DNA from: Paracentrotus lividus
Taxonomy: Eukaryota; Echinodermata; Echinoidea; Camarodonta; Echinidae
Reading direction: 5' to 3'
Length of the DNA: 64,000 nt
Assembly: GCA_940671915.1 (NCBI GenBank)
Contig: CALNVZ010003432.1
Coordinates: forward strand, 11,691,742-11,755,741
The notes beneath the pieces were generated by a model. It made no database searches, was not told the origin of the DNA, and was given only the letters and a program-made list of their open reading frames with translations. How positions within the stretch are numbered: position 1 is the stretch's first letter; every line of letters begins with the position of its first letter. A program made the position numbers and the translations under genes. This document shows positions 1-11,979 of this stretch, piece after piece.

Positions 1-750
1 CAATTTGGGATTGTTTCAACCTTAGCCCTCACGGCATTACAGATTATGGCATTTTGATTTATGACAAGATCTTTTTTTTTCTTCTACTTTCCCCCATATT
101 GTTGACTTTTTTGGTGAAGGGAGATACCGAGGAAACCAATAAAGGTTTGCTTTATACTCGTTTTAACCAAAGAAGATAACTGAATGGAAATTGGATCTTG
201 ATTTCTCCCATTTTAATGAATATGCTCTAATTCTTATAAATCATGACCATGACTAGAATTCTATCCAAATTCGACAAGGTTAAATCAAAGATTTATTATC
301 AGGGTCAGAATAACAGATTTGGGTAAAATCTCTATTAGGACACTTTTCTTTATTTTTCTAATGCTTGTTTCTACTTTCATTTTAATTTCTTTTGTTTAAT
401 GTTTTGAATAAACGTCTTGAAGGGAAAAAAAATTAATTATCGATCTTATCCCATGGGGCAAGGCCTCTGAAAGAATGCTGAGGAACCACAAAATTTGACA
501 GATCTTTTATTAACCTTCCGTGTACTTCCAATCATATTCACAACCTTTTCAAGACATTTATTTCATCATTCCTCTTCAAGACCTTAGTCATTACTCATTC
601 CTCAATGAACTTGATGTTCTTCGTGGTCTAAAGAAAACAAAAAACTTTAAAATGGTTCGAACCAGTCCTCAGTATTCTTTCAGAAAAATGATCCTATGGT
701 GTTCTTGCCGCAATTGTCAGAGACCCCCCAACGAACTTTCAAGGTGTTAT
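1..750. other. No gene recognised
   Basis: AT-rich sequence without recognisable exons, inverted repeats or RNA genes. An 89-codon frame at 520-789 runs into the transposon end at 751 and has no recognisable domain. Confidence 0.6.
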
Positions 751-1555
751 GGGGAGACCGGGGACAATTGTAACACGGGGCAATTGTAACAGAGGCTCCC
801 ATCCTAGCAAAAACACGCTACAAACTTAACCTGTGTATAGAACATGCGCATTTCATCACTCCACATGCTGTTGAGTGTAAGCAGATTTAACGGTTCGTAG
901 AACTTTCTATAGCAAAAAAAACAACAAAAAAAAACCAAAAAAAAAAAACAACAAAAAAAAAAAGTTTTTTGAGCAGGAAAGTAATTTCTCACACTACCCA
1001 ATATTTTTCTTCTGGACAAATCAGTGGTTGAGCTATGGCTGTTATTTGTATTTATTTAGAAATTATTTCTTAGGCCTGTATTTTGCTAAGGTTTCAACGA
1101 TGAATACCTAAGCTAAGACAAGAAAAAAATCTCTCCAAATATGGTCGCCCTCCTCGGGGGCAATTGTAACAACGTGTTAACAGCCCATACACTGCTGTAA
1201 ATGAGTCAAGCATTGTCATATTTTATTATTATTAGTTTATGTGGTCGATGCTGTTTAAATCCGATCTGTCAAGTGCATAGCTTTGATTTAAAAAAAAATG
1301 TTTTAATGTTACAATTTCATGTATTACAATTGCCCCATAGTTGTGTTACAGTTACCCTGTGTTCTGGGGCAATTGTAACACTCGACCTCTTGTTTTGAAA
1401 TGATAATGGCTTCAAATCAATTGTTTTACTTAACCCAAACCTATTAATATGTGAGCATATTTCAGTTTATTTAGTTTTAAGCAAGTATTTAGCTATAATA
1501 AAGTTGATAAGTCATATTTGAAAAAAAAAGTGTTACAATTGTCAACGGTCTCCCC
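751..1555. mobile_element. Non-autonomous DNA transposon, GGGGAGACC family type 1
   Basis: The ends are inverted repeats. The left end reads GGGGAGACCGGGGACAATTG and the right end, in reverse complement, GGGGAGACCGTTGACAATTG, both running on into TAACAC. The element is 805 bases with no transposase frame. The motif GGGGCAATTGTAACA or a close form occurs about seven times: forward near 760, 777, 1157 and 1366; reverse near 1323, 1343 and 1530. The flanks (TTAT on the left, TACT on the right) give an imperfect TA duplication. The better copies of the related family at 10018 and 10579 show clean TA, so a Tc1/mariner-type assignment is inferred. Confidence 0.75.
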
Positions 1556-2119
1556 TACTATTCCTTCAATAATCTCTTCAAATTCTTTCAATAGATGCCA
1601 CATTTTTGTTCTCACAGATTTCTCTCAAAAGTCTTGCTATGTCTTTCGGAGTTTTCGTTCGTTCTCTAAGGAGTTCTTCAGAAGATCTCTTTACGATTTT
1701 CAGTGAGTTTATCAGAGGTTCTTGCTGTGATCTTAGCAAGATTGCAATGGTTTCTTAAGGACCACTCGGTAAATCCTCAAGGTTCCACAGAGAGCAATTC
1801 CAGTTGACACTATTTTTCACACAGTGGTGTTGGAGATGGCTGCAGACATCTGGCCAATGTGTTGTCTTTCCTAGCAATTTGAGGTATCCTTGCCCAGTCA
1901 TTTTAAATGGCGCCTCAAAAGATGTTTTATTCTTTGGTTATCAGTGCCATAGCATATCAAATTTGTTATTTTACTACTTAGTAGAAGCATGTACTCACAT
2001 ATTACCATTTAAGGCTATGCGTATGGCATTGTATTGAGAATGGACGTTCGATGGGAAATATTGTTAAAAGTGATGGGACATTGACTTGGCTAAGCCATTG
2101 ACCTATAATAGTAGTTGTA

Positions 2120-2647
2120 CAGTGCGTCCCAGATAACAGTATACCCAACTTTGAGAGCCTCATATTAAAATTGTATAACTTATGTGTTGTTAATTTTAAT
2201 TTCATGACAAGGAGTAACTCATATGCTATCTAATGATACCAAAATCATACTGATACTGTCATGGATGACTGAACACTTGAGTGTTTAAAAACAATGGTCA
2301 AAAGTGATCTGTACCAAGTTGTCTGAGAAGCAGCCCTGGCCGTCTGATCATTCATTGTTTGTTTGAGGTCAGCCTTCCTGAGTCCATTCATTAGGCACAA
2401 AGAATTACTTGATCTATTGAAATGCAAGGGCTGCTTTTGCTCAAACTTGGGACAGGGCACTTTTTACGCTTGTTTTTTTTAAAGCCCAACTGCTTAGTCA
2501 TCCGTCACAACACAAGTATGAGTCTGGTATCAATGAAAAGAATATGAGTTGCTCTTTATCATGATATATATTTCAAGGTCATACAAGCTATAATATTTTA
2601 ATATGAGGCTCTCAAAGTTGGGTATACTTTTTTTCTGGGACGCAGTG
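2120..2647. mobile_element. Mariner-type MITE (CAGTGCGTCCCAG ends)
   Basis: This 528-base element has TIRs of about 50 bases. The left starts CAGTGCGTCCCAG and the right, in reverse complement, CACTGCGTCCCAG. Both continue through TATACCCAACTTTGAGAGCC and on into CTCATATTAAAAT. TA flanks both ends (2118-2119 and 2648-2649), the Tc1/mariner target duplication. The interior has a 71-codon minus frame with no recognisable transposase motif. Confidence 0.85.
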
Positions 2648-3000
2648 TATAGGGTAATTGTCCAAGGATCGTCTCATTTCATGTATTCGATGATAATCCA
2701 AAGTTGTGGATTTTATTTCAATTTTTTTTCAATTTGATTGATTTGATTTGTATTGCGTTATGTGCGACGAATTATGAGAATCAAAATTCTCTGTGCATTG
2801 GAATGCTTCATATTAGAAACATTTAATGTCAGCTTTTTCCCGTAAAAAAAAAAAAAAAAAGTTTTTTTTTTATTAACGTATACATACAGTATTGATATAC
2901 TTTTATTATGTTTGTTTTTTGTTTAAAAATAGTATGCCTTATATATATCAGACCTATTCTCAAATAGTGATGGTCTTTTTTTCGTTGATATTATTATTAT

Positions 3001-3005
<5 letters not shown>

Positions 3006-3083
<78 letters not shown>
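3006..3083. repeat. (TA)n microsatellite
   Basis: About 39 TA units run up to the left end of the transposon at 3084. The TA run resumes after its right end (3941-3950), so the element inserted into the microsatellite. Confidence 0.97.
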
Positions 3084-3086
<3 letters not shown>

Positions 3087-3940
3087 GAGACCGGGTATGG
3101 ACGTTACAAAATTCACATTTTGGGCCAGATAATTCTAATGAAAGAACTCATGCACTCCATCTTGGGTATGTAGTTAGCCTATTATGTTGGCTAAAACCTG
3201 AGGTATATAAAACTTGAAAACATGTAAACACTAATTAACTACAGCTTAATTAGTGAAGCCATTTTTTTGTAACAACCTACCCCGTATACGGGGTAGGTTG
3301 TTACACCATGCGGGGTAAATTGTTACAATATGTAAACATACGGGGTAAGTTGACAATGTGTAAATCTCTTATACCATACTTTTGTTTCAACTTTCCAGTT
3401 TCTTGGCATCGTTAACAGTAGATCAAGTAGAGCTCTAGAATATACAAAAGTAATAATAGCAACATAAAAATATTAACACCAGAAACTTGAGACAAAAGGT
3501 AATTTTACACATGTAATGTAATTGGGGTAAGTTGTTACATCGACATGGGGTAGGTTGTTGTAACAACCTACCCCATGGTTGATTTTACACACAAAAATCA
3601 ACTGTAGCACAGCCATTAGGCAGAATTACAGGGCATGGCAAGGGGGTATATTAGTGACATACATGTACTATATTTAGAATACCAGACTATCATCATTTGC
3701 CTTCAGTTGTAAGAGCTATTACAAATTTCAATTTTTGTCAAAAATTTACTTTGAACTGTAAAAAATGTTTTTTGTTGATTTACTTTTTAATAAAACAACG
3801 GAGAAACCTCACGACCGGCAGTTCATCACAGCTATGTGTAGGCTGTATTTAGATGCCAGTTAGCATATCCTCTCTTGTTCCAGCTTAGCACACTGAGAAC
3901 TGTAACAACTGACCCGTGTAACTTCCATACCCGGTCTCCC
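3084..3940. mobile_element. Non-autonomous DNA transposon, GGGGAGACC family type 2
   Basis: This 857-base element has TIRs reading GGGAGACCGGGTATGGA(C/A)GTTAC at both ends, one mismatch in 23. It sits in a TA microsatellite. Inside is a perfect 36-base palindrome at 3269-3304 whose arms contain GTAACAACCTACCCC. A second inverted pair lies at 3544-3577 (arms CATGGGGTAGGTTGTT, 2-base spacer). Single copies of GGGGTAAATTGTTACA-like words occur near 3312, 3342 and 3524. There is no coding capacity. Confidence 0.9.
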
Positions 3941-3950
3941 ATATATATAT

Positions 3951-4001
3951 ATTTATTTTTATTTATTTCTTATTTATTTATTTTTTTTTTTTGGGGGGGG
4001 C
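3951..4001. repeat. (TTTA)n, T-run, G-run compound repeat
   Basis: TTTATTTATT units, then a T run and nine G, starting ten bases after the transposon at 3084-3940. Confidence 0.85.
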
Positions 4002-4159
4002 GGTTCCTGTATCATTAGTTTATCCATTCATATCGTACGAATTTTTCATCTGTTTTTCCATCAATTTGTATGACATAATTATCTCGGTTTGCCCCTCGTT
4101 TAAATGAACTTGAAATAGGAAACTCTTCGTATCAAGACTGATAAATGCCTTTTCTTCTT

Positions 4160-5700
4160 CCAAAGTAATACCTCGCACTTGTCTGATTAAACTTAGATTA
4201 CGTCACAAGATAAGACAGATAGAAAGACATCAACATTATTGCATCACTATGATGCGAGTATTGGTCGTGTCAATGCTCATAATGGACGAGCTTGTATGAT
4301 TTGATGAACGGGCTTGCGGAGACAGGAGGCGGGAGAGCGATTAAGCGCGGTTTCGTTAGCCTCGGCCTAGTTGAGGAACCGTAATGAGACGCCATTTTGT
4401 GAGGGCACAAAGGAACACATTTTAATTGCTTCAATGATGACTATCAGCCCTCCAGCCAAAAGAACGAAGAGATGCAAACCTGAACAAGTGGTCCTCTCAA
4501 TTTTCTAATGTATCTGCGATAGCGTCTTATCTAGCATGTAAATCCACCCAAAAAGCCTCACCTATTTCACGCACATAATTACTTTCGCTCAGCAGACGAA
4601 GCGCTTTATCACGTTGAAAAATCTTATTTTCACCTCTTCGCATCTTAATTGGCGGGCCATCGAATCTCTCTTCTGTCACATACCGTATTTTGTCATCGAC
4701 TGTCTCTTCTCCTCTCCTTCTACTCTTAAGATGAAACTTTTAATTGACTGGATGTATTTGCTCGATTTTCTCGTCTCCAACAACACGTACTGCTAACCCG
4801 ACCCTACATCATCCACGGAACGATAAGACACTGAGACTAGGATAGCAGATTAAGTTATTAGCATAGTAACAAACTCATTATGTTATTTGTTGTAGGAGTG
4901 CTGACTTTCAAATGGCACACACTTCAAGTAGGATGAGGATGTTCACCGGGGTCCCCTTAATAAATGACGGGGCACGATCGGCGTATAAAATGGCGGTGCT
5001 TGCGGCATTGGGTAGAATACAGCCGCAGTCAATTCTCCTCAGTTTATCTGATGACTTGCTGAACGCCCCTGCGGCTTCCCGATTATCATTGACATATCTC
5101 TCTCATCACATGGAAAACGGGGTTTCGAATTCGCAAGTTTTTATCCCGAATTAGAGGCGGAAATGTAGCGCGAAGCTAGAAAAGAGCGGGAAGAGAAATG
5201 ACAAAAAACCCGTGGATGCAAAGAAGCAATTTGTCGTCTGCTATCTTAGTAATCTGAATGGTAATAATAGAGTGCGCATCAGGGGTAGTAGCGACTATGG
5301 ACTGCTCAGGTGTCAAGATACATGGACTATATGGTCGCTAGAGCCTTTTTCTTATTGAAGTTCGACTTCGGTGACATGTTCATTAAGGGAAACACGAATT
5401 CAAAGTGATAAGGACTAAGTTGTCAGGTCCCATTTGACACGAACCCTTTGGAATCAGCTTGTTTGGTGCAAACTTTGATGTCATCTTGACACGATTCCTT
5501 TGAACTCAAGAAGACGTTACAAAAGCAAAAATCACAAAAGCAAAAATCACAATTTCATAACTTTAACAATAAATATCGATATGATCAATTAGTAAATTAT
5601 ATAGACAACGTGTTAAGCTCATTTATTTTCAGATTTGCCTCATGCCGCATGGGGGAAAATAAAACTAAGAATAAGAGAAAGTTAGTAAAAAAAAAAAAAA
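4160..5700. other. Single-copy-looking non-coding block (candidate regulatory)
   Basis: More balanced in base composition than its surroundings and free of obvious repeats. An 80-codon frame (4912-5154) follows an acceptor-like TTTGTTGTAG at 4886-4895 but matches no family I know. It could be an orphan exon or conserved non-coding DNA. 5700-7530 is plain AT-rich DNA with nothing seen. Confidence 0.25.
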
Positions 5701-7536
5701 GAAGAAAAAAAAAGACTGGAAAAACAATCGAAGAACGGATCAGCGAAAGTTGAGGAAAATGATGATGTTTAGGAACTTTGTAAGCGTTTGAATGTTGAGA
5801 TCAGTATGATATATAGAAATGCCACCAAGATGAGTATGGTTAAACAGTCTGTGTCAAAAAATAGTACAAGTGGAAAACATTTTTTTTTTTTAGTATAAAA
5901 ATTAATCATGTTCTAAAAGTGTATGATATTTCCATAAAGAAGGAAAACCAGGCTTTCTTCTTGCATTTTTAAAAATCCCATTTGGCGCAGTAGATCTTGA
6001 AATATGACCAGTTTTATACAATCAAGAAAAAATGTACTTTGCGCATGCTTTTCTATGGGTTTCGCACACATAATAGCCATGAATTGGCGCAACGAAAACA
6101 ATAGATGTGTGCAATTTTGATTACCTCATCGCCCCACACAATATTTAGCATAACTTTGTTTTACAAAAGCAAATTATACAAAACAAAGTGCATCAGCAAG
6201 AAGAATCCTTTGGCTTTAAGACCGGTACCACATTCACAAATCATTTGAGAAGATTTCATACCTAAATAGTTTCCAGTTTCTTTAATTTTTCTGTCACACA
6301 ATCTACTTTTATTTTTTTTAGTCCCCTGCAAGCTCTTTCCAAACATTATTCTGTTGTTAAGATTCCCGACAAATCGATATATTTTCACTGCTGTGTTATT
6401 TTTTCTTCATAAACGGTTGGTACTATATCATGAAATAATGTCAGATTTAATAAAAGTTGTGCTGCTACGAGCGTAATAATCAAGGATATAGCTCGTAATT
6501 GGAGAGTAAAATACTATATTGGGTTAAGATACGGTTAAATATTTGAAGATTGAGTAGCAAAACAACAATGCCCCTTTCACCTATTTTTCGCTGACCTTCT
6601 CCCCTTTTTAATGGAAAGGGATGAATTAGCTTTATGTGTATCTACCAGATCACTTTCGGTAATCTCCAAATATAGGAGACTGTATCGTAAGTTAAGATTG
6701 AATATCAAATTTCTCGTATGTACTTTCCATAATATTTTTACATTAAAAAAACGACCTGAAACTTTTAATTAGAATACTATTTACGGGGAAGGTGCATGTT
6801 AGTGCATAATTGAATATCATATTATGTATTTAAGCGGTAGATTTTCTGAAGTAGCCGTCAAATTGAGTAATTAGGTTTTGTTTATCCCTCGACTTAAATA
6901 AATCTTATATATTCCTTATTGTAAACTAGAAAAATTCATTCATAATCCATGTCCGTTTGGAACATATAGCAAAACCAAACAGATGCGGATTGGAAACTAA
7001 AAATCTCATTTGCTATCACTTACTTTGATCAAACTACATCAAACGTACTTAATGCTAATCTTGAGTAGATAATGGATTTATCAGATTATATATACGTTTT
7101 CAAGCTCTTTTTAAATCTCTTTAAATACTGAAGTCTTGCCCATACTCTGGCTTACGGTAAGTAATTCCCCTTCTGAAGTAGATTGAATGCCTTATTTATC
7201 TCATATAGGTACAATATTCCTAAATCTAATTATATACATTTGTATAATGTGACAGATTTTCTGACCATTTAAAGAGCACTAAAATTTAAATGTTGCAAAT
7301 TGACCATTTCAAATTCTGGAGAAGATTCTCAATTTCTACCAATCTCTCAATATGGACAATTAGGCTTAGACCAGACGGTATCTTTCGGTAATATGAGTTT
7401 GGTAAGAAGTTTGCTTGGTGAATGGATTTTGTTTGTAAGAGTATGAGGTGTTTTTTTTCTTTCTTTTTTTCAGTGCATCACAATACAGTCTATCATGATA
7501 CTCCCAAGCAACCAAGCAAAGTCAACCAAATTATTG

Positions 7537-7537
7537 T

Positions 7538-7564
<27 letters not shown>
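7537..7564. repeat. (CT)n microsatellite
   Basis: About 14 CT units directly before the CA-rich minisatellite. Confidence 0.95.
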
Positions 7565-7568
<4 letters not shown>

Positions 7569-7935
7569 AGCACACACACACACACAAACACCCACACACA
7601 CACAAACAAAATCCAAAACACACCACACACTTCCATACCCTCAGACACACAAACACCCACACACACACGCAAACAAAATCCAAAACACACCACACACTTC
7701 CATACCCTCACACACACAAACACCCACACACACACGCAAACAAAATCCAAAACACACCACACACTTCCATACCCTCACACACACAAAACAAATCACACGA
7801 CACACTGCCACACCCTCACCCATACACACACACACACACACACACACACCTACTCACACACACACACACCCACACACAAACAAACACACCCTCCCGCACA
7901 CAAACTTTATCATACAGCCACACGCAACTTCACAC
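7569..7935. repeat. CA-rich minisatellite with a 67-base period
   Basis: Three near-identical 67-base units (TTCCATACCCTCA at 7631, 7698 and 7765) are followed by degenerate CA repeats. Because 67 is not a multiple of three, each unit is read in a new frame. That makes long Thr/His frames on the plus strand and Cys/Val frames on the minus strand, none a gene. Confidence 0.93.
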
Positions 7936-10017
7936 ACACATCCAGACACAATTGATTGAAGTTCATGATTATTATCTACTTGGTCTATTCCGCGTCTGGC
8001 TTCATCGAATGCTTCTCGGAAAATTTCCAACTTTCCCTAACATTTGCCTAAAGCGCTATGCCACTTCTTGTACCCTGAAATGAACCACTCGAAGTAAGAC
8101 CTAGCTTGCTAGCTTAAATATTCAGGTTGTATCGTCATTTAGTCCACCTGAATAGGTCGCAATCGTTTCTTCTGTTCCAGCAATTGGTCCTATCACGGGC
8201 CTTTAGAAAGCGGTCCAATTGACCAGATTACAAAAAGCGGCACTTCAAAGCTCGTAGAGGCCGCCAAGCTTCGTTCAGTACAACGCGCTCACCTATGCTA
8301 GCCAAGCGATGCATTGTCTACAAATATGCACGTGCACCGATAAACGTCTTTTTATCTTCTTTTTCCATTTCCATTTATGGGTCTATTCTTAACTATTATT
8401 TAAATTTTTTAAAAAGGTATAAGCAGTGGTCGTAGAGTCAATAGAAGACAATTTTCTTACTTGTTGTTAGAGTCACGCTCTTGAGTTTTGTCCAGACTAG
8501 ATTCAATCAGCCACCTATAAATCACCTTTAGGCCACATGCATCGGTTGGTCCAATATACATATAGGACATGAGATCACAAACTACGTAATGATGTATGCC
8601 ATTATTTCTGAAATATGAATGATTGTGTTAAGTACATTTAAATTGAAATGTTTATCGTTTTCAAATGCTAATGGTAAAAATCAACTCGTTAGTGCATTAT
8701 CCTAAGCTGAGGGGTTGTCGGTCCAAGATAATACCTAGGCATATGTGCTTCTTTTGTCCATGAGTTGATGGTATCAAAGTTGCAGAAGCGTCACTAATCC
8801 ACGATTTGTTGGGCTGTATGTTGCTGACAACAAGTTGGCTCTCCAAATTTGCAAAAAATGGCAATAAAAAACCCCGATGTAATGCGTACAGGCATTAATA
8901 CTAGACCTTATTCCCGATGTAATTTGTGTATATGACCATTTGTGACTGTCGATCAGGTTTTTTGTTAAAACTTAACTCTATGCAAATTATTCAACTAAAT
9001 TGACAAAGTATTGTGAAAACAGTATACATTAAAAACCTTCTTGTTACGCCTCCATTTCTATTTTCGTATCAAGCTTCATAAAAAAAAGGATTTATAGAAA
9101 GGTAGACACACTTTCAGGAAACGGCAAATCGGAATAATATTTGTCTATTGCTCTTCATTGACAAACATAGATCAGACACGAGTATGTTTGATATCTAATT
9201 CAAATCACGCTTTCATTGACGCGACCAACATGTGAAGTAGTTTTACCCGATGATTCTTTCCTCCTCAAATACATATCATAATCTCATCAATCAAGTAATT
9301 ATCCTAATTATGGCGATTCTTGGTCAAACCACTTTTAGCCTTCCCCTCGAGCAAACATGAAACACTCGACATCTCTAGATAGGTTTGCGACCAAGCATTA
9401 CACCCGCTCTTGAAATTGACAAATTGACACTGGAGACAATTACAAGAATAAAGATAATTGCTGGTATTGAAGAAATAGACTTTCCCGCGAGAGCATCCCT
9501 AATTATAATCAGTGCAATACTTCTGAGAAGACAAACGCAGGTTGGAAATGATTTGATAGCCTGAAGATAAGCCAAAGACTACACAGTTGTCGTCGGGTTC
9601 TAGTCAACGTTTATGTACCAGAAGTGCAATTGTACTCTCCATTTTCGACAAACATACCTTCGAATATCTTGTATACTTTTCAATTTTTTTGAACATCTTG
9701 AAATCTATGGGGGGAAAATGATAAAGAGGGAAAATTTAAATGTGTATACTAGATTCATCGATAAGAATAAGCCTCTTCTACATTTTTAAATCTCTTGAAC
9801 CTATAAAAAAAAAGAGAGATTTACAAGAGGCGTATATAAGATTCGTAAATGAGCTTAAGTATTAACAAAATATTGATTCCATTTTGAAGTATGTCGGGAA
9901 TCATGATTTAAATGACAACGCAAGAGTATTTGAAGGAAAAAAAGCCATTTAGTCCAGGTTATCTTATTTCATAGCTTGCATGAAATATCAGAAGGTCCCA
10001 CTATTTTCGGTATAGTA
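7936..10017. other. No gene recognised; 8000-8340 looks single-copy
   Basis: 8000-8340 is balanced in composition, with words such as AGCAATTGGTCCTATCACGG, and may be regulatory. The rest is AT-rich. A 66-codon hydrophobic frame (9375-9575, minus) is unassigned. Confidence 0.25.
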
Positions 10018-11733
10018 GGGGAGACCGGGGATGGACGTTACAAAATTCACATTTTGGGCCAGATAATTGTAATGAAAGTACTCACACACTCCATTTTGGG
10101 TCTGCAGTTAGCCTATTATGTTGGCTAAAACCTGAGGCACATAAAACTTGAAAACATGTAAACACTAATTAACTACAGCCTAATTAATGAAGACATTTTT
10201 TGTAACAACCTACCCCGTATAATGGGTAGGTTGTTACACCATACGGGGTAAATTGTTACTACGTAAACATACGGGGTAATTTGTTAAAATGTGTAAATCT
10301 TTTATACCATACTTTTGTTTCAACTTTCCAGTTTCTTGGTATCGTTAACAGTAGATCAAGTAGAGCTCTAGCATAGACTAAAGTAATAATAGAAATATCA
10401 AAATATTAACCCCTGAAAATTGAAATAAAATTACTTTACATGTGTAATGTAATTGTGGTAGGTTGTTACATCGACATTAGGTAGGTTGATGTAACAACCT
10501 ACCCCATGGGTGATTTTACACATAAAATCAACTGTAGCAAAGCCATTAGGCAGAATTACAGGGCATGGCTCAGGGGTAGGGGAGACCGGTATGGACGTTA
10601 AAAATTCACATTTTGGCCAGATAATTCTAATGAAATAACTCACGCACCTCCATATTGGGTCTGTAGTTAGCCTATTATGTTGGCTAAAACCTGAGGTATA
10701 TAAAACTTGAAAACATGTAAACACTAATTAACTACAGCTTAATTAGTGAAGACATTTTTTTTGTAACAACCTACCCGCATATACGGGTGTTTTGTTACAC
10801 CATACGGGGTCAATTGTTACAATATGTAAACATACGGGGTAAGTTGACAATGTGTAATCTCTTATACCCATAACTTTAATTTCAACTTTCGGTTTCTTGA
10901 CATCGTTACACAGTAGATCAAGTAGAGCTCTAGAATAGACAAAAGTAATAATAGAAAAATAAAATTTAACACCTGAAAATTGAGACAAATGTAATTTTAC
11001 ATATGTAAATGTAACTGGGGTATGTTGTTACATCAACATGGGGTAGGTGTTGTAACAACCTACCCCATGGTAATTTACACACAGAAACAACTGTAGCACA
11101 GTCATTAGGCAGAAATTACAGGGCATGGCTAGGGGGTATATTAGTGAACATACATGTACTATATTTACAATACCAGACTATCATCATGTGCCTTCAGTTG
11201 TAAGAGCTATTACAAATTTTCAATTTTTTGTCAAAAATTTACTTTGAACTGTAAAAAAATGGTTTTTTGTTTATTTACTTTTTAATAAAACAACGGAGAA
11301 CCTCACGACCGGCAGTGCATCACAGCTATGTGTAAGGCTGTATATAGATGCCAGTTAGCACATCCTCTCTTGTTTCCATCTTAGCACACTGAGAACTGTA
11401 ACACTGACCCGTGTAACTTCCATACCGATCTCCCCTATATTAGTGGCATAAATGTACTATTTTCATACCAGACTATCATCATGTGCCTTCAGTTGTAAGA
11501 ACTATTACAAATTTTAATTTTTGTCAAAAATTCACTTGGAACTGTAAAAAAAAAAAATGGTTTTTGTTGATTTACTTTTTAACAAAACAACGGAAAAACC
11601 TCACGACCGGCAATTCATCACAGCTATGTGTAGGCTGTATATAGATGCCAGTTAGCACGAACTCTTTTGTTCCAACTTAGCGCACTGAGAACTGTAACAA
11701 CTGACCCGTGTAACTTCCATCCCCGGTCTCCCC
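10018..11733. mobile_element. GGGGAGACC family type 2, outer copy of a nested pair
   Basis: The left half is 10018-10578 and the right half 11436-11733, with a second copy of the same family in between. TIRs are GGGGAGACCGGGGATGG and its complement, flanked by TA at 10016-10017 and 11734-11735. Removing the inner copy and one TA leaves 857 bases, the length of the 3084 copy. The palindromic GTAACAACCTACCC arms at 10204-10240 have lost perfect symmetry. Confidence 0.9.
10579..11435. mobile_element. GGGGAGACC family type 2, inner copy (inserted into the outer copy)
   Basis: 857 bases, same orientation as the outer copy, flanked by TA at 10577-10578 and 11436-11437. The join reads GGGGTA, element, TATATTAG, while the uninterrupted family sequence at about 3644 reads GGGGGTATATTAG. 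This proves insertion at a TA with duplication of that TA. Two short minus frames inside are by-products of the repeat. Confidence 0.92.
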
Positions 11734-11827
11734 TAAAGGTACTAGCGATATCAACTTAACGCTGATGTCTAAACATGAACCAAATAATTTATATAATTCC
11801 ATTAGTCTGCCATTACACGATTAATCG

Positions 11828-11829
<2 letters not shown>

Positions 11830-11895
<66 letters not shown>
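11830..11895. repeat. (TA)n microsatellite
   Basis: About 33 TA units, about 100 bases to the right of the nested transposon pair. Confidence 0.97.
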
Positions 11896-11899
<4 letters not shown>

Positions 11900-11979
11900 G
11901 TGCTCCCCTCCTCTGACCTAGTTTGCCACATTTTTTTTGCCAAAATGAACCTCGTGTTAAAGTTCTGAGCAAGGAACAA

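Noticed and set aside
7422-7955. 177-codon Thr/His-rich frame
   Set aside because: It is translation of the CA minisatellite; the 67-base period shifts frame and similar frames exist on the other strand.
9375-9575. 66-codon hydrophobic frame (minus), could be a membrane segment
   Set aside because: No family motif, no neighbouring exons, and AT-rich chance composition can explain it.
10431-10988. 97- and 81-codon minus frames
   Set aside because: They lie entirely inside the nested MITE copies and are not conserved as frames in the 3084 copy.
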